18,216 nt of DNA from Cyclobacteriaceae bacterium (GTDB lineage Bacteria > Bacteroidota > Bacteroidia > Cytophagales > Cyclobacteriaceae), in assembly GCA_028279155.1 (NCBI GenBank), contig JANQST010000198.1, positions 1-18,216 on the forward strand. Reading direction: 5' to 3'. Each line of letters begins with the position of its first letter. Within the stretch, counting starts at the first letter, position 1. Below, in pieces: positions 7,338-15,142 of this stretch. The notes beneath the pieces are model-generated. The model was given only the letters and a program-made list of their open reading frames with translations, was not told the origin of the DNA and did not search any database. The position numbers were made by a program, and so were the translations under genes.

Positions 7338-8296
7338 TAAGTCTTATCCACCATTTTATAGACGGACTCAATCCCTGTCCTTAGATCGATTTTTGGTTTC
7401 CATCCAAGCTGGTTGATTCTTGAAGAATCCATTAGTTTTCTTGGCGTCCCGTCAGGTTTTTCGGTATTAAACTCCAATTTTCCTTCAAAGCCAACAATCT
7501 CCTTAATTAGATTTGCGAGACTTTTAATTGATAAATCTTGACCATATCCAATATTGATAATTTGAGAATCACTGTATTTTTTCATTAAAAAAATACAAGC
7601 ATCTGCCAAATCATCAGAATGTAGAAACTCACGCAAGGGGTTTCCAGTGCCCCAAATTTCGACATTTTTTGTCCCATTCTTTTTTGCTACATGGAACTTT
7701 CGTATTAAAGCAGGCAGGACATGTGAATTGCTTAAATCATAGTTATCATTGGGTCCATATAGATTTGTTGGCATTGCACTAATGAAGTTCACCCCATATT
7801 GATACCTATAATTCTCGCACATCTTTATTCCAGCAATCTTGGCAATCGCGTATGGTTCATTTGTGTGCTCAAGCAACCCCGTAAGCAAGCTCTCCTCCTT
7901 CATTGGTTGTTCGGTCATTTTGGGATATATGCACGAGCTACCGAGGAGTAGAAGTTTCTTCACTCCATGTAGGTAAGCCTGATGTATGACATTACACTCG
8001 ATCATCAGGTTCTCATAAATGAACTGCCCCCTATAGGTATTATTCGCATGGATGCCACCTACCTTTGCAGCAGCAAGAAAAACGTAATCGGGCTTGTTGG
8101 TTTCAAAAAATTCTTCTACAGCTGCTTGCTTGGTCAAATCCATTTCTTTCGAACTTTTGTAAATCAGATTTGTATATCCTAAATCTTCAAGCCTTCTATG
8201 TATAGCAGATCCAACCATTCCACTGTGGCCTGCAATGTAAATCTTTGCTCCTTTATCCAATTTTTTATTCAGCTTGGTGTAATATCGTATGCCCAC
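7331..8296 (-). CDS. fcl: GDP-L-fucose synthase
   Basis: An epimerase-reductase converting GDP-4-keto-6-deoxy-D-mannose to GDP-L-fucose with NADPH in the cytosol. The extended short-chain dehydrogenase fold shows the nucleotide motif GHSGMVG (23-29), the serine motif GSSCIYP (119-125) and catalytic YxxxK (Y149, K153). PTNLYGPNDNYD (176-187) and LREFLHSDDLA (221-231) are typical of Fcl. The length of 321 is normal. The start is uncertain. No ATG occurs before residue 27, inside the Rossmann motif. The GTG at 8296 used here overlaps gmd by 32 bases, with AAGGAG almost touching it. A TTG at residue 13 (8260) would start just after the gmd stop. It acts directly after Gmd, its neighbour. Confidence 0.95.
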   Translation of the reverse strand: MGIRYYTKLNKKLDKGAKIYIAGHSGMVGSAIHRRLEDLGYTNLIYKSSKEMDLTKQAAVEEFFETNKPDYVFLAAAKVGGIHANNTYRGQFIYENLMIECNVIHQAYLHGVKKLLLLGSSCIYPKMTEQPMKEESLLTGLLEHTNEPYAIAKIAGIKMCENYRYQYGVNFISAMPTNLYGPNDNYDLSNSHVLPALIRKFHVAKKNGTKNVEIWGTGNPLREFLHSDDLADACIFLMKKYSDSQIINIGYGQDLSIKSLANLIKEIVGFEGKLEFNTEKPDGTPRKLMDSSRINQLGWKPKIDLRTGIESVYKMVDKTYW

Positions 8297-9380
8297 TCTC
8301 CTTCAAGAGTCGTTGTTTTTTAAATAAGGCTAAGTCAGCTTGTACCATTTCACTGACTAAAGTTTTCAAGTCGTACCTCGGGGTCCAGTTAAGTTTCTTA
8401 TGTGCCTTAGTTGCATCACCAATAAGGAGATCTACTTCGGTAGGTCTAAAATATTTAGGATCAATTTGGAGTACTTTGTTTCCTTCTTCGAAACCAAATT
8501 CGGAGTTCGAACTTGATTTTATTATTGCAACTTCATTTAAACCCTTCCCTTGGAAATCTAATTCAACTCCTACTTCCCTAAAGGCTAAAACAATAAATTC
8601 ACGAATCGAGGTGGTGCACCCAGTCGCCAGAACAAAATCCTCAGGCTCATCCTGTTGTAGCATTAACCACATTCCTTCAACGTAATCCTTAGCATGACCC
8701 CAGTCACGTTTGGAATCCAAATTTCCTATATAGATTTTCTCCTGCAACCCAAGAGCAATCTTTGCTACAGCTCTCGTTATTTTACGTGTCACAAAAGTTT
8801 CTCCTCTAAGTGGTGATTCGTGATTAAAAAGTATTCCATTACAAGCAAACATATTATATGCTTCGCGATAATTTACTGTTATCCAATAACCATAAAGTTT
8901 GGCAACAGCATAGGGAGATCGAGGATAAAATGGTGTTTCCTCAGTCTGTGGTACCTGTTGAACTAAACCGTACAATTCAGAAGTGGAGGCTTGATATATT
9001 TTCGTTTTCTCTACTAAGCCCAATAAACGAACCGCCTCCAGTAAACGTAGCGTACCAACTGCATCAACATTTGCTACGTACTCTGGAGTATCAAAACTCA
9101 CCCTAACATGTGACATTGCGCCAAGGTTATAGATCTCATCTGGTTGTACTTCTTGAATTATTCTGGTCAAATTCATAGAATCAGTTAAATCTCCGTAATG
9201 AAGAAACATTCTAGTTCCCTCCTTATGAGGATCCTGATAGAGATGGTCAATTCGTTCTGTATTAAATAGGGAAGAACGTCGTTTTATTCCATGAACCTCA
9301 TAGCCTTTTTCCAAAAGTAGTTCACTTAAGTATGCTCCATCTTGTCCTGTGATTCCAGTAATTAATGCTTTTTTACTCAT
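8265..9380 (-). CDS. gmd: GDP-mannose 4,6-dehydratase
   Basis: Converts GDP-D-mannose to GDP-4-keto-6-deoxy-D-mannose, the branch point for GDP-fucose, GDP-rhamnose and GDP-perosamine. The protein is 371 residues, normal for the family. Key features: NAD(P) motif GITGQDG (9-15), KRRSS (34-37 region), the Thr/Ser-Glu active-site stretch STSELYG (132-138), catalytic YxxxK (Y157, K161) and the Gmd hallmark NHESPLRGETFVTRK (186-200). The ATG lies inside the end of the WcaI-like gene (8-base overlap), and the 3' end overlaps the GTG start of fcl, so all three are likely translationally coupled. Both the fold and the specific activity are securely recognised. Confidence 0.97.
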   Translation of the reverse strand: MSKKALITGITGQDGAYLSELLLEKGYEVHGIKRRSSLFNTERIDHLYQDPHKEGTRMFLHYGDLTDSMNLTRIIQEVQPDEIYNLGAMSHVRVSFDTPEYVANVDAVGTLRLLEAVRLLGLVEKTKIYQASTSELYGLVQQVPQTEETPFYPRSPYAVAKLYGYWITVNYREAYNMFACNGILFNHESPLRGETFVTRKITRAVAKIALGLQEKIYIGNLDSKRDWGHAKDYVEGMWLMLQQDEPEDFVLATGCTTSIREFIVLAFREVGVELDFQGKGLNEVAIIKSSSNSEFGFEEGNKVLQIDPKYFRPTEVDLLIGDATKAHKKLNWTPRYDLKTLVSEMVQADLALFKKQRLLKESGHTILHQAE

Positions 9381-10596
9381 TCAATCTTTCTAGTTGTTCT
9401 GAAAATGATTTCAAAATTACATCTTTACTTAGGCTTTTCTCAGCATAATTGCGAGCATTAATTCGAAACTTCGATAAGTCCATTGTTTTTGCTTCTTCTA
9501 TGGCATTTACGAGTTCCGTTACGTTTTCTGGTTCAATTGTTATACCGAATTTGAACTTTTCCACTAACTCAAAAAGAGTTGTCTCGGGTTCTGCAGTCAC
9601 TATAGAAAATCCCCCTGCTGAGACAATACCTGATAGCTTAGAAGGTAGTACTAAATCGGATGCTGCTTTTTTTTGTAGGATAAGGTGAATATCAGCTGTA
9701 TTCAATAGTTGTGAAAGTTTTTCATAGGGTTGAAGATTTCTCAAAATTACGTTATCAAGTTTATAGGTTTTGATTGCCTGTTCTAACTTTTTTTTGTAAG
9801 GACCATCTCCGCAAATAAGAATTTTCAAATTCTCATTGGAACTTAGTAGGCGTGCAGCTTCTATGATTATATTAAGCCCTTGTTTTTCTCCAAGGTTACC
9901 TGAATACAATACAATTGTTGATTCTTCACTAATTCCAAATTCCTCTTTAAGGGAATCCTCTTTAGTAAGTGGCTTAATATATTCTGTATCTACCCAGTTT
10001 GGAAATAGCCATACGTCTTTATTGATATTTTTATTCTTAATTTTAGTAATCATCCCTTCCGATATTGTAGAGATAACGTCGACTTTTTTCAATAGAAATC
10101 TTTCCAAATTGACAAGTATTCGTAACAATATCTGATTGTTTAATATCTGAAGATCTTTGGCTGCATCAACTTGTAGATCTTGAATATGGCATATTAAAAG
10201 TCCCCCTCTGAATTTGGTGTACAATTTGCCAAAAAAACTAGTATGAAAAGGTGGAGCTATGCAGATTACAACGTCAAAAGGTTTTCTAAAAAGTAATCCA
10301 ATCCAATAGAATGAACTTGAGATAATGAAGGATATTTCATGGATGATTCTACTAAAACCCGAAATTTTTTTGGGGACGTAGATTGGGCATCTTAGTACCT
10401 CTACACCGTTTAGCTTATTTATTGAAAACCAATTCTTGTATTCCTTATGGACCTTCCATTCTGGGTAGTACGGATTGGAAGTTATTACTGTGACTTTGCA
10501 TCCTTTTTTTACAAACCATTCAGACATCTCTCCTGTAAACTTCCCGATCCCAGTTAGTTCCGGAAAGTAATTAATTCCATAAACCAATAACCTCAT
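9373..10596 (-). CDS. wcaI: WcaI-family GT4 glycosyltransferase
   Basis: A 407-residue GT-B glycosyltransferase resembling colanic-acid WcaI, which adds a sugar (fucose in colanic acid) to the lipid-linked repeat. It opens with MRLLVYGINYFPELTGIGKF, typical of this family, followed by TSNPYYPEW (39-47), the acceptor-domain stretch IAPPFHTS (113-120) and HIQDLQVDAA (137-146). The donor domain has YSGNLGEKQGL (231-241), CGDGPYKKKLE (262-272) and LPSKLSGIVSAGG (317-329). The active site faces the cytoplasm. A neighbouring Gmd-Fcl pair fits a fucosyl donor, but that is inference. The ATG has an unusual leader: AGGAGGA 17 bases upstream serves a three-codon ORF (see the leader entry). Its 3' end overlaps gmd by 8 bases. 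Confidence 0.88.
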   Translation of the reverse strand: MRLLVYGINYFPELTGIGKFTGEMSEWFVKKGCKVTVITSNPYYPEWKVHKEYKNWFSINKLNGVEVLRCPIYVPKKISGFSRIIHEISFIISSSFYWIGLLFRKPFDVVICIAPPFHTSFFGKLYTKFRGGLLICHIQDLQVDAAKDLQILNNQILLRILVNLERFLLKKVDVISTISEGMITKIKNKNINKDVWLFPNWVDTEYIKPLTKEDSLKEEFGISEESTIVLYSGNLGEKQGLNIIIEAARLLSSNENLKILICGDGPYKKKLEQAIKTYKLDNVILRNLQPYEKLSQLLNTADIHLILQKKAASDLVLPSKLSGIVSAGGFSIVTAEPETTLFELVEKFKFGITIEPENVTELVNAIEEAKTMDLSKFRINARNYAEKSLSKDVILKSFSEQLERLNE

Positions 10597-10620
10597 AATT
10601 AAGACATCAAGTTTCCTCCT
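10597..10620 (-). promoter_or_regulatory. Ribosome-binding site serving a Met-Ser mini-ORF ahead of the WcaI-like gene
   Basis: Minus strand: a strong AGGAGGA (10620-10614), 6 bases, then ATG TCT TAA (10607-10599), 2 bases, then the real ATG (10596). The Shine-Dalgarno is ideally spaced for the two-residue ORF, not for the gene, where the gap is 17 bases. Ribosomes could terminate and restart on the gene. The surrounding 86-base gap (10597-10682) is the longest inside the cluster run. Confidence 0.45.
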
Positions 10621-10682
10621 GTTCTCAATAAGTAAAAGAAATGATAGGAAAACAATTAGTGAATGCTTACATAATCCCTGGT

Positions 10683-11456
10683 CTAACTACTTGTCATCTC
10701 AAGGGCTTTCTCAATAGATATCTTTTCGAAAATATCCAATTTACCTCCAATTGTTGCATCATATATTTGAATTCCAACTTCTTCACACTTTGCCTTTGCT
10801 ATATTATAGTTCAGTTCAGAATTCACAAGATCCGGAACACCCCACAATTTTCCTTCCTGGAAGTAGTTGGGATCAAAATGATTTTCATCTTCACCTTGTC
10901 TTTTTTCTATTGCACTTGCCTTTGTGTTGTTAAGTTTGAAATTATGGTCAACACCTACGATTATTATGGGATTTGCACGAACTAAATATGCAAACTGTAT
11001 CGCTGAAAAAGTTACAGTGGCACCTGCCGCAAAGCCACTATCATATGAATCAATGAACTCCAAATTAGGATTGACCAGAAAATAGTTCACATTCTTTCCA
11101 TTTATTCCCAAATATTTTGCTTTGAAGTCTAGAAAGATTGGAATATCACTCTTCCTATAGATTTTTTTATTTTGATTCATTACTAAGCCGTTGACACAAA
11201 TAATATAATTTGGTCTCCAGGCAGTTCTTTTAAAAAGAAGATCAATTTTATTCATTCCAACGCTTGGAATTTTAAACTCTTCTAGCGGGGTTCTATTTAG
11301 ACTTGGACCGTTACCTACAATGAGCATTGGCTTATTCTCATGTTTTTCAACCAATTTTTGAAGCGTCGGATCAAATTTTTGTCGAAGTAATTTGAAGAAT
11401 AATTTGTCAATTAGAAATCTTGCTTTCCTGTAATGGATTAAGGATTTGTCATACAT
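10683..11456 (-). CDS. MptE/MAF-like (DUF115-type) protein, paralogue A, possible glycosyltransferase
   Basis: A 257-residue soluble protein of the family often labelled '6-hydroxymethylpterin diphosphokinase MptE-like' (PF01973 neighbourhood). Visible blocks: GNGPSLN (48-54), VNG (88-90), GATVTF (145-150), GVDHNF (168-173), ENHFDPNYFQEGKLW (191-205) and DATIGGKLDIFEK (233-245). The GNGPSL start and the G-D-H block recall GT42 sialyltransferases and flagellin-modifying MAF proteins, which suggests a nucleotide-sugar transferase. Its place between a Wzy-like protein and a glycosyltransferase supports that over a pterin role. The same blocks occur in the same order in the gene at 14306-15142. 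Its ATG overlaps the end of the Wzy-like gene by 8 bases. The activity is not established; this is inference from motifs and context. Confidence 0.65.
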   Translation of the reverse strand: MYDKSLIHYRKARFLIDKLFFKLLRQKFDPTLQKLVEKHENKPMLIVGNGPSLNRTPLEEFKIPSVGMNKIDLLFKRTAWRPNYIICVNGLVMNQNKKIYRKSDIPIFLDFKAKYLGINGKNVNYFLVNPNLEFIDSYDSGFAAGATVTFSAIQFAYLVRANPIIIVGVDHNFKLNNTKASAIEKRQGEDENHFDPNYFQEGKLWGVPDLVNSELNYNIAKAKCEEVGIQIYDATIGGKLDIFEKISIEKALEMTSS

Positions 11457-12642
11457 CCGAGTCCATGGGTTTAGATTGTAACTGTGAGAAACTTAGAGCG
11501 ACAATGCTAAATAAAAAATATAGATTCAGAAAATTAATATTTACAAAGAGTGATTCTGTATTGATTTGAAAAATCAGGTATATGAACCCCAGGTTGTGAG
11601 CTTTGACTGCTGTTGGAAGTCTGGAAAATCTTATCTTCCACGATGTCTGGGACAAAACCCAAATCAATCCTAGCAGTCCGACTAAACCGAAGTATATTAG
11701 TGTGTTCAAATAACTATTGTGAACATGGAAGAATTCAACTCCTTCACGTAAATCTTTGACGGCTGATAAATCTCCTATCAACGCACTTGCAGAAAGTATT
11801 TCATAACCAAAGAAAGTTGTCATTGTAATAATAAAAAGGCCTACTCTTTCCAGGTTTGATTTTTCCGTATTTCCTCGGACTTCAAGCATTGAAGAGCTAT
11901 CCAGAGAAAGAGAAACAAAAAAGTCATAAAAAAGAAAATAAACAATAAATGGGGTAACTACACTGGCAACAATTATGAGAATTGGTCTAATGTTTAGTTT
12001 GTAAACTAAGAATGCTAAAATGGTAAACAAAATTGCCCCTCTTCTTAATAGCAATAGATGTATTAGAATAGTCACACATAATACGTACAACCAGGATTTA
12101 TTTTGCTTTCTCAGCAAAATGAATGATCCAAGAAGTACCATGGAATTTATAAAAGGAAGAGTGAAATTTGAATCAAAAAAAGGCAAGTACACGCCCGAAG
12201 TTGCAACTTGATAAAAGCCTCCCAGCGCTATACGGGCTGTTGTCAAAAATGGAATTATTATAACGAACAGTGTTAAAGTAATAGACCAAAAAAACCGCTT
12301 AAGTATCTCTTCATATCGTTCTGCGTAATTCCTGAAAATATAATTGAGATAAAAAAAAATTATGAGATAATACAAAAGGGTCCCCGCTGATAACATAATT
12401 GGCAGTCCATTATAGACACCAACGATTGTGATAAAAACCAGGAAAAGAAGTAGTGCAGGCAGCGGTTTTCGATAAGGAATTACCAGGGTTGAACCATTAA
12501 AATTGGAGATAAGCATCTCCAACAAGAGTGGAATCGTTGATACAATAACCAGACTGGCAATCCCACTAATCTTCCCTATCTCATATCCAAGAAAATAATA
12601 GATAAAGAAAAAAAGAATATTAATCTTTGAGATCGGCTTCAC
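11449..12642 (-). CDS. O-antigen polymerase/ligase-like membrane protein (Wzy/WaaL type)
   Basis: A 397-residue integral membrane protein with about eleven hydrophobic segments, a moderate soluble stretch in the middle (about 243-268), and a large periplasmic-type loop ending in FFHVHNSYLNTLIYFGLVG (304-322), whose H-N-S core (308-310) is the Wzy_C/O-antigen ligase signature. LLLLRRGAIL (195-204) is another feature of this group. Such proteins polymerise lipid-linked repeat units, or ligate them to a lipid core, in the periplasm. Sequence is weakly conserved in this family, so polymerase and ligase cannot be told apart. It is 11 bases after the FkbM gene and overlaps the next gene by 8 bases. 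Its coding sequence is visibly A+T-rich. Confidence 0.8.
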   Translation of the reverse strand: MKPISKINILFFFIYYFLGYEIGKISGIASLVIVSTIPLLLEMLISNFNGSTLVIPYRKPLPALLLFLVFITIVGVYNGLPIMLSAGTLLYYLIIFFYLNYIFRNYAERYEEILKRFFWSITLTLFVIIIPFLTTARIALGGFYQVATSGVYLPFFDSNFTLPFINSMVLLGSFILLRKQNKSWLYVLCVTILIHLLLLRRGAILFTILAFLVYKLNIRPILIIVASVVTPFIVYFLFYDFFVSLSLDSSSMLEVRGNTEKSNLERVGLFIITMTTFFGYEILSASALIGDLSAVKDLREGVEFFHVHNSYLNTLIYFGLVGLLGLIWVLSQTSWKIRFSRLPTAVKAHNLGFIYLIFQINTESLFVNINFLNLYFLFSIVALSFSQLQSKPMDSDV

Positions 12643-12653
12643 TCAATAGTACT

Positions 12654-13433
12654 CTAATTGTATACTTCCTTTATTGCCTTCAAAACATCTTTTTTTTCCT
12701 CAGAAACCTCTCTCCTCAAAAAGATACAATCATTCTGCGAATTAAAAGACCCGTGAAAAGGCAATTTTTTGTACAAAAAGAAACCATACGATTCCATTAG
12801 CTTCTCAACCTCATCAAATAATTTGATTCCCTTATATAGCGGAATGTTAAACAACTCAAGCTGTAAACCAATGCAATGTTCTTTTAAATACTTTGAAGCT
12901 CCTAAAAGTATTTCATATTCAGCACCCTGTGCATCTATCTTGCAAAAATCAAATGAAAAGGATAAATCTAATTCCTCCAATACCTCATCTAGTGAGACGC
13001 ACTCAGCATCAATCGTCTTGATCAAAGTTGATCTTTTATGCCAGGTAGATGAAAGCTTTCTTGGGCCCTTACGTTTCAACTCTTCAAAATTACGATCGAC
13101 ATACTCAAAATTCTGTTCAAATAAAGAGGCGCCATGCGAATCGTTGCCTCGGTATATGTAGAACGGTCTAGTGGTGTTCTCTTTCCAGACTACTTTGTCT
13201 ATTACAATCTCATTTTTCTTTACCGCAGCAGGATCCTGGGGTTCAAACTTTAAAATATTCTTAATAGCACGCGCATTTTGATACCACGGGGATGGTAATC
13301 TGCCAATTGAACCTACATCTATAAAATTAATTACACCTTTGTCTCTTTGATTAATTACCCCATACTTGAAAATAGACTCAAGAAGAGTAAAATAAAAACT
13401 CTTCAAAATTTTTTTTAAACGATTCATGCTCAC
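12654..13433 (-). CDS. FkbM-family methyltransferase
   Basis: A 259-residue class I SAM-dependent methyltransferase that probably O-methylates a sugar of the glycan. Motif I reads FIDVGSIGRLP (37-47) followed by a Trp, a variant of the usual VDVGANxG. FEP (63-65) matches the acidic SAM-ribose position. SLFEQN (103-108) and SLDEVLEEL (147-155) are family-like. KIDAQGAEYEILLGA (165-179) is the FkbM hallmark. The Wzy-like gene follows after 11 bases, and the GT2 gene precedes it by 6 bases, so this is one operon. The methyl acceptor is unknown. The family call is secure, though motif I suggests a diverged subgroup. Confidence 0.88.
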   Translation of the reverse strand: MSMNRLKKILKSFYFTLLESIFKYGVINQRDKGVINFIDVGSIGRLPSPWYQNARAIKNILKFEPQDPAAVKKNEIVIDKVVWKENTTRPFYIYRGNDSHGASLFEQNFEYVDRNFEELKRKGPRKLSSTWHKRSTLIKTIDAECVSLDEVLEELDLSFSFDFCKIDAQGAEYEILLGASKYLKEHCIGLQLELFNIPLYKGIKLFDEVEKLMESYGFFLYKKLPFHGSFNSQNDCIFLRREVSEEKKDVLKAIKEVYN

Positions 13434-13439
13434 AGCTAA

Positions 13440-14306
13440 TTAGGGCTCGAAGATAAGGTGTTTTACAAAGTTTACTTTCGCCTTCCAGTTTTTAGAAACA
13501 AACAAAAGCATAAATAATTGGAGAGCAAATTTCAATTTTGATAATCGACCTAGTGGAGGTTTTAACCGCTTGCATATAAAATTTTGTTCGTTGAACCAAT
13601 TGTAATACTGGTGTTGAACATTTCTGAAAAATAAAGGATCCTTGAGCTTGGATGAATCATTTGATCCATGACTTCTGTACTGAGTGAGTCCTTCATGGAG
13701 TGTCATAATACGGCCATAGTATGCTGCCTGGCGGCTTAGTCGAATGTCCGGCCATATTAAAGGATAATCATCTTCTCCAAGTGGAAGAACTTTCTCCAAA
13801 AAGTCTCTTTTAAATGCTAAAGCACTTGTTTGCATAAACAAAAACTCAAGCCTATTTGTAAATTTTATAAATCGTCTTATATCTTCTGTCGGAAACAAGG
13901 GTTTAAAACTAGTCTCGAGTAACTTCCCATTACTATCAATTAAATCAAATTGATGTTGTACCATCACAGTTTGAGGTGAATCAAAATAAGACATTACAGT
14001 TGCTATCTTGTGAGCCTTAAAAACATCATCACTGTCTAAAAGAAAAATCACTTCTCCCTGGCTCTTCAAGAAGGCGCTATATATTGCATTTGCCTGATTA
14101 CTACTTGCCGTCTTTCCATAATTCTCTGCTGCAATAATTTTGATCTTGCCTTTGTAATTTTCGGCCACCTCAAGAGAATTGTCAGTTGATCCATCATCAT
14201 ACAGAATAACTTCTACATTTGAATATGTCTGATTTAAAACAGACTCAATACAGCTGTTAAGATACTTTGCGTAGTTAAAATTGTTGATTAATACGGACGC
14301 TAACAT
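13440..14306 (-). CDS. GT2-family (GT-A) glycosyltransferase
   Basis: A 288-residue inverting glycosyltransferase. The N-terminus begins directly with ASVLINNFNYAKYL and continues to SVLNQTYSNVEVILYDDGSTDNS (about 22-44), with the nucleotide-binding DDGS (37-40) and the metal-binding DSDD (91-94) in FLLDSDDVF. The C-terminal part lacks long membrane segments apart from a short hydrophobic stretch (about 262-271), so it is probably membrane-peripheral. It would add a single sugar from a UDP- or GDP-linked donor to the growing lipid-linked repeat. The start ATG shares one base with the stop of the gene before it (TAATG), a strong sign of coupling. The donor and linkage are not readable. Confidence 0.9.
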   Translation of the reverse strand: MLASVLINNFNYAKYLNSCIESVLNQTYSNVEVILYDDGSTDNSLEVAENYKGKIKIIAAENYGKTASSNQANAIYSAFLKSQGEVIFLLDSDDVFKAHKIATVMSYFDSPQTVMVQHQFDLIDSNGKLLETSFKPLFPTEDIRRFIKFTNRLEFLFMQTSALAFKRDFLEKVLPLGEDDYPLIWPDIRLSRQAAYYGRIMTLHEGLTQYRSHGSNDSSKLKDPLFFRNVQHQYYNWFNEQNFICKRLKPPLGRLSKLKFALQLFMLLFVSKNWKAKVNFVKHLIFEP

Positions 14307-15142
14307 TATGAAAACAAACTACTATATTCCATTCGCTCAAATACTTCAAGTTTGCCACCATGCGTGGCATTAAAAACCTTTCTGCCATTCTCTTCATAAA
14401 TTAATTTGGCCTTCCTATATGAAATTTCCATTCTATCTACCATTGGATCATGCCACCTTTTACCCTTTCCAAAATAATCCTTCGAAAAATGATTTACATC
14501 ATCAGTCGTCGATAATATATCCTTGCCCTCAACTTCTGCAGTATCAGGAATTACATAATTATGGTCAAATCCAATTAGATATACCTCTGTAAATCCCATA
14601 TAATAGGCCAATTGCAAACATAGGTAGGTTACCGTTCCACCAACATACATACTAGTCAAAGCATTCTTTGAGAATTTTGGAAAATCCTTATAATATGAAT
14701 AGTCAAAAACTACATTGCACTTTATTGACTTTTCGTCTTTATTTAGGCAATATGACAAGTAGTCCCCAAAAAACTTTTGGCTTTCGGTGTAGGAATTAAT
14801 TTCCTCCTTTCTATCCTCTGCCACAAATGTATCCTCCACTACATAGTACGTAGGGTAGAATTGCATTCTATCAAAATTGGTATAGATAGCATTGACGCCA
14901 AATGTAAACTCGTTCTTGAGATTAGTTAAGTCCAATTTGTTCAAACTAGGCCCATTCCCAATAATAAAGCACCGTTGATCCTTATGCTTATTCTTATAAC
15001 TTCTGAATCTTCTTTCATTCTTTCGAATGTAAAAACCAAAAAGTGTCAGAAGGTAATACATTAGATTGTATGAAAGTCGGACTGTGAATATGAATCCTTG
15101 CAATTGAAAGTTCCTATACAAGTGTCTCAAGTACTGTTTCAT
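14306..15142 (-). CDS. MptE/MAF-like (DUF115-type) protein, paralogue B, possible glycosyltransferase
   Basis: A 278-residue paralogue of the gene at 10683-11456. The shared blocks are GNGPSLN (62-68), GGTVTY (168-173), GFDHNY (191-196), VNHFSKDYFGKGKRW (216-230) and NATHGGKLEVFER (258-270). It differs by a longer N-terminus with a hydrophobic patch (about 24-38), which may tether it to the membrane, and a longer middle (about 100-165). The last 60 residues resemble the other copy closely, so the two are probably duplicates that have diverged in substrate. Its ATG overlaps the aminotransferase by 4 bases and its stop overlaps the GT2 start by 1 base. GT42/MAF-like transferase is my favoured reading; a pterin kinase role fits the locus poorly. 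Not proven. Confidence 0.65.
   Translation of the reverse strand: MKQYLRHLYRNFQLQGFIFTVRLSYNLMYYLLTLFGFYIRKNERRFRSYKNKHKDQRCFIIGNGPSLNKLDLTNLKNEFTFGVNAIYTNFDRMQFYPTYYVVEDTFVAEDRKEEINSYTESQKFFGDYLSYCLNKDEKSIKCNVVFDYSYYKDFPKFSKNALTSMYVGGTVTYLCLQLAYYMGFTEVYLIGFDHNYVIPDTAEVEGKDILSTTDDVNHFSKDYFGKGKRWHDPMVDRMEISYRKAKLIYEENGRKVFNATHGGKLEVFERMEYSSLFS

Noticed and set aside
8245..8685. 146-codon plus-strand open frame opposite gmd and fcl
   Set aside because: It lies antisense to two securely identified genes, has no recognisable domain and a low-complexity Ser-rich product, so it is a shadow of the real frames.
10641..10985. Plus-strand open frame opposite the end of MptE-like paralogue A
   Set aside because: Mostly antisense to coding sequence, Cys- and Phe-rich, with no start signal or domain.
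10683..11456. Literal 6-hydroxymethylpterin diphosphokinase (folate/methanopterin role)
   Set aside because: No folate genes nearby, the whole context is glycan synthesis, and the motif set fits sialyltransferase-like or MAF-like proteins at least as well.
12769..13161. 130-codon plus-strand open frame opposite the FkbM gene
   Set aside because: It is antisense to a conserved methyltransferase; its Ser-rich translation is typical of reverse-frame artefacts.
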